In this document: piece by piece, positions 62,994 through 64,000 of the stretch | Position numbering within the stretch: position 1 is the first letter of the stretch | How the letters are laid out: each line of letters opens with the position of its first letter | Assembly: GCA_963666465.1 (NCBI GenBank) | Contig: OY762824.1 | Location: 2,046,001-2,110,000 of the forward strand | Source: VXYL01 sp963666465 | GTDB lineage: Bacteria > Pseudomonadota > Gammaproteobacteria > Pseudomonadales > Azotimanducaceae | Reading direction: 5' to 3' | DNA length: 64,000 nt | The notes under the pieces: generated by a model | What the model was told of the DNA's origin: nothing | What the model saw: only the letters and a program-made list of their open reading frames with translations | Databases searched by the model: none | Made by a program: the position numbers and the translations under genes

Positions 62994-63965
62994 GTGCCGC
63001 AAATCACTGTGCGCCAGCTTGAGAAGGTGTTTCGCGTGGCGGAGCGGCAGCCTGGGTTCTGGGGGGCAGTGCGCTCGCTGGCGCATCGGCGCTACCGCGA
63101 GGTGAAGGCCCTGCATGGCGTGGATTTCGATATCGAGCCAGGCGAACTGGTGGGTTACATCGGACCCAACGGCGCCGGCAAGTCCACCACCATCAAAATT
63201 CTCTCGGGCATCCTCACGCCGTCCGGCGGCGAATGCCAGGTCGCCGGACTGTCGCCCTGGCGCGACCGAGCCCGCCATGTGGCGCGGATTGGTGTGGTGT
63301 TCGGACAACGCTCGCAGCTTTGGTGGGACTTGCCGGTGATCGAGTCGTTCGACCTCCTGCGGGACATCTACGCCACTCCGACCAAGCAACATTCGAGGAC
63401 GCAAGAAGAGCTTGCCGATCTTTTGGACCTCGAGCCCCTGTTCGACGTGCCCGTGCGGCAGCTGAGCCTTGGCCAGCGGGCGCGTTGCGATCTGGCGGCG
63501 TCGCTGCTGCACCGCCCCGACATCCTGTTCCTGGACGAGCCCACCATCGGCCTCGACGCCCCTTCGCGACTCGCGGTGCGCCAGTTCATCCGCCGGCAGA
63601 ACAAGGAAAACGGCGTCACCGTGTTGCTCACCAGCCACGACATGGGCGACATCGAGGCATTGTGCGAACGGGTGATGGTCATCAATGACGGAACGCTGCT
63701 GCTTGACGGGCCGATGGACTCGCTGCGCTCACCCCGCTACCGGGAACGGCGCGTCGTCGTCGAGTTCGAGGAGGGCGAGACGCTGTCGGCCGAGCACCGC
63801 GCCCTGGCCGAAGGAGACGACGCCAGAGCCGAGTTCCGGGTGGCCGAGAACGCCGCGGCGTTTGTGGCGGAGCTCTCCGCGCGCTATCGCATCCGGGACC
63901 TGATCGTCGAGCATCCTCCCATCGAGGAGATCGTCCGCGACCTATACCGCTCCGCGCGCGGCTGA
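62994..63965 (+). CDS. ABC-2-type exporter, ATP-binding subunit
   Basis: The 323-residue ATPase has Walker A IGPNGAGKSTTIKILSGIL, a Q-loop (GVVFGQRSQLWWDLPV), signature LSLGQRARCDLAASLLHRPD, Walker B ILFLDEPTIGLD and a switch His (TSHDMGDIEAL). A C-terminal extension of about 80 residues (RRVVVEFEEGETLSAEHRAL, YRIRDLIVEHPPIEEIVRDL) is typical of exporter ATPases that pair with six-helix ABC-2 permeases. The GTG start was chosen by family length; an ATG at 62937 is the alternative. Its permease gene begins 3 bp downstream. Exported substrate unknown. Confidence 0.88.
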   Translation: MPQITVRQLEKVFRVAERQPGFWGAVRSLAHRRYREVKALHGVDFDIEPGELVGYIGPNGAGKSTTIKILSGILTPSGGECQVAGLSPWRDRARHVARIGVVFGQRSQLWWDLPVIESFDLLRDIYATPTKQHSRTQEELADLLDLEPLFDVPVRQLSLGQRARCDLAASLLHRPDILFLDEPTIGLDAPSRLAVRQFIRRQNKENGVTVLLTSHDMGDIEALCERVMVINDGTLLLDGPMDSLRSPRYRERRVVVEFEEGETLSAEHRALAEGDDARAEFRVAENAAAFVAELSARYRIRDLIVEHPPIEEIVRDLYRSARG

Positions 63966-63968
63966 CAC

Positions 63969-64000
63969 ATGCTGCGCCCGTATGTCGCCGTGCTAGGCGC
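63969..64000 (+). CDS. ABC-2 permease, first codons (runs off the window)
   Basis: An ATG 3 bp after the ATPase stop opens MLRPYVAVLG, the usual beginning of ABC-2 family permeases (MLRPYLAVLxAR-type). Only 10 codons are visible, so the call rests on this start and on its position after the ATPase gene. Confidence 0.55.
   Translation, partial: MLRPYVAVLG

Overview
The window is about 64 kb of GC-rich DNA (visibly about 65% G+C in most genes) with GTG/TTG starts, many 4-nt ATGA gene overlaps and purine-rich ribosome binding sites. The gene families (phosphoglycerate kinase, UvrA, FolE, SelO, MsrB, AlaA-type aminotransferase, PhyH dioxygenase, DUF35/thiolase pairs, MaoC dehydratases, Uma2 nuclease) suggest an uncultured, metabolically versatile proteobacterium. 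I cannot place it more precisely from sequence alone. Insertion-sequence relics, miniature inverted-repeat elements and genes broken by single-base indels or in-frame stops are unusually dense. This pattern is often seen in host-associated or recently relaxed genomes. No rRNA, tRNA or CRISPR array was recognised.

Layout. 0-10 kb: a partial SDR, a PhyH dioxygenase, an avidin-like biotin-binding protein, an active-site-divergent SDR, pgk, an ankyrin protein and a membrane-anchored protein. A DUF2235 (Tle1-like hydrolase) gene follows, embedded among three membrane or secreted proteins around a divergent, operator-like promoter. 10-18 kb: an IS graveyard with a broken Rpn nuclease/transposase, a frameshifted IS1182 element, an IS21 IstA relic, nested miniature elements, an apparently intact IS1634-type element, and an amidase N-terminus fused to an FtsX-type permease. 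18-25.5 kb: an octaheme cytochrome-TPR protein, a frameshifted deoxyribosyltransferase/TIR-like gene next to DUF2188, a large transketolase-like enzyme and a nitronate-monooxygenase-like flavoenzyme. 25.6-29.4 kb: IS1182 fragment, two decayed Ala-rich secreted proteins and a tyrosine recombinase with two in-frame stops. 29.4-35.8 kb: selO, a three-gene operon (LLM flavoenzyme, folE, class-III aminotransferase), a repeat field and a Gfo/Idh/MocA dehydrogenase.

36.2-41.8 kb is a genomic islet of lower G+C. Two degenerate integrases flank a two-gene cassette: a large helical protein with an in-frame TAG, overlapped by a PD-(D/E)XK-like nuclease. This is a candidate anti-mobile-element system. 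41.8-50.3 kb returns to housekeeping and catabolic genes (lipoprotein, msrB, aminotransferase, FAD oxidoreductase, DUF35-thiolase-HAD-DUF1015).

50.9-55.2 kb holds the most interesting locus: a tightly packed minus-strand operon of (i) a 719-aa fusion of a YprB-type exonuclease, DUF429 and a P-loop kinase, (ii) a short adenylosuccinate-synthetase homologue with phage PurZ hallmarks (Ser replacing the catalytic Asp, and a TSRD motif), and (iii) a dUTPase/dCTP-deaminase-fold protein with a C-terminal membrane anchor. Together they suggest a chromosomal purine-deoxynucleotide modification, sanitation or defence system. 55.5-58.8 kb carries a MaoC-MaoC-amidohydrolase-Tat esterase cluster. 59-64 kb carries a Uma2 nuclease, uvrA and the start of an ABC-2 exporter.
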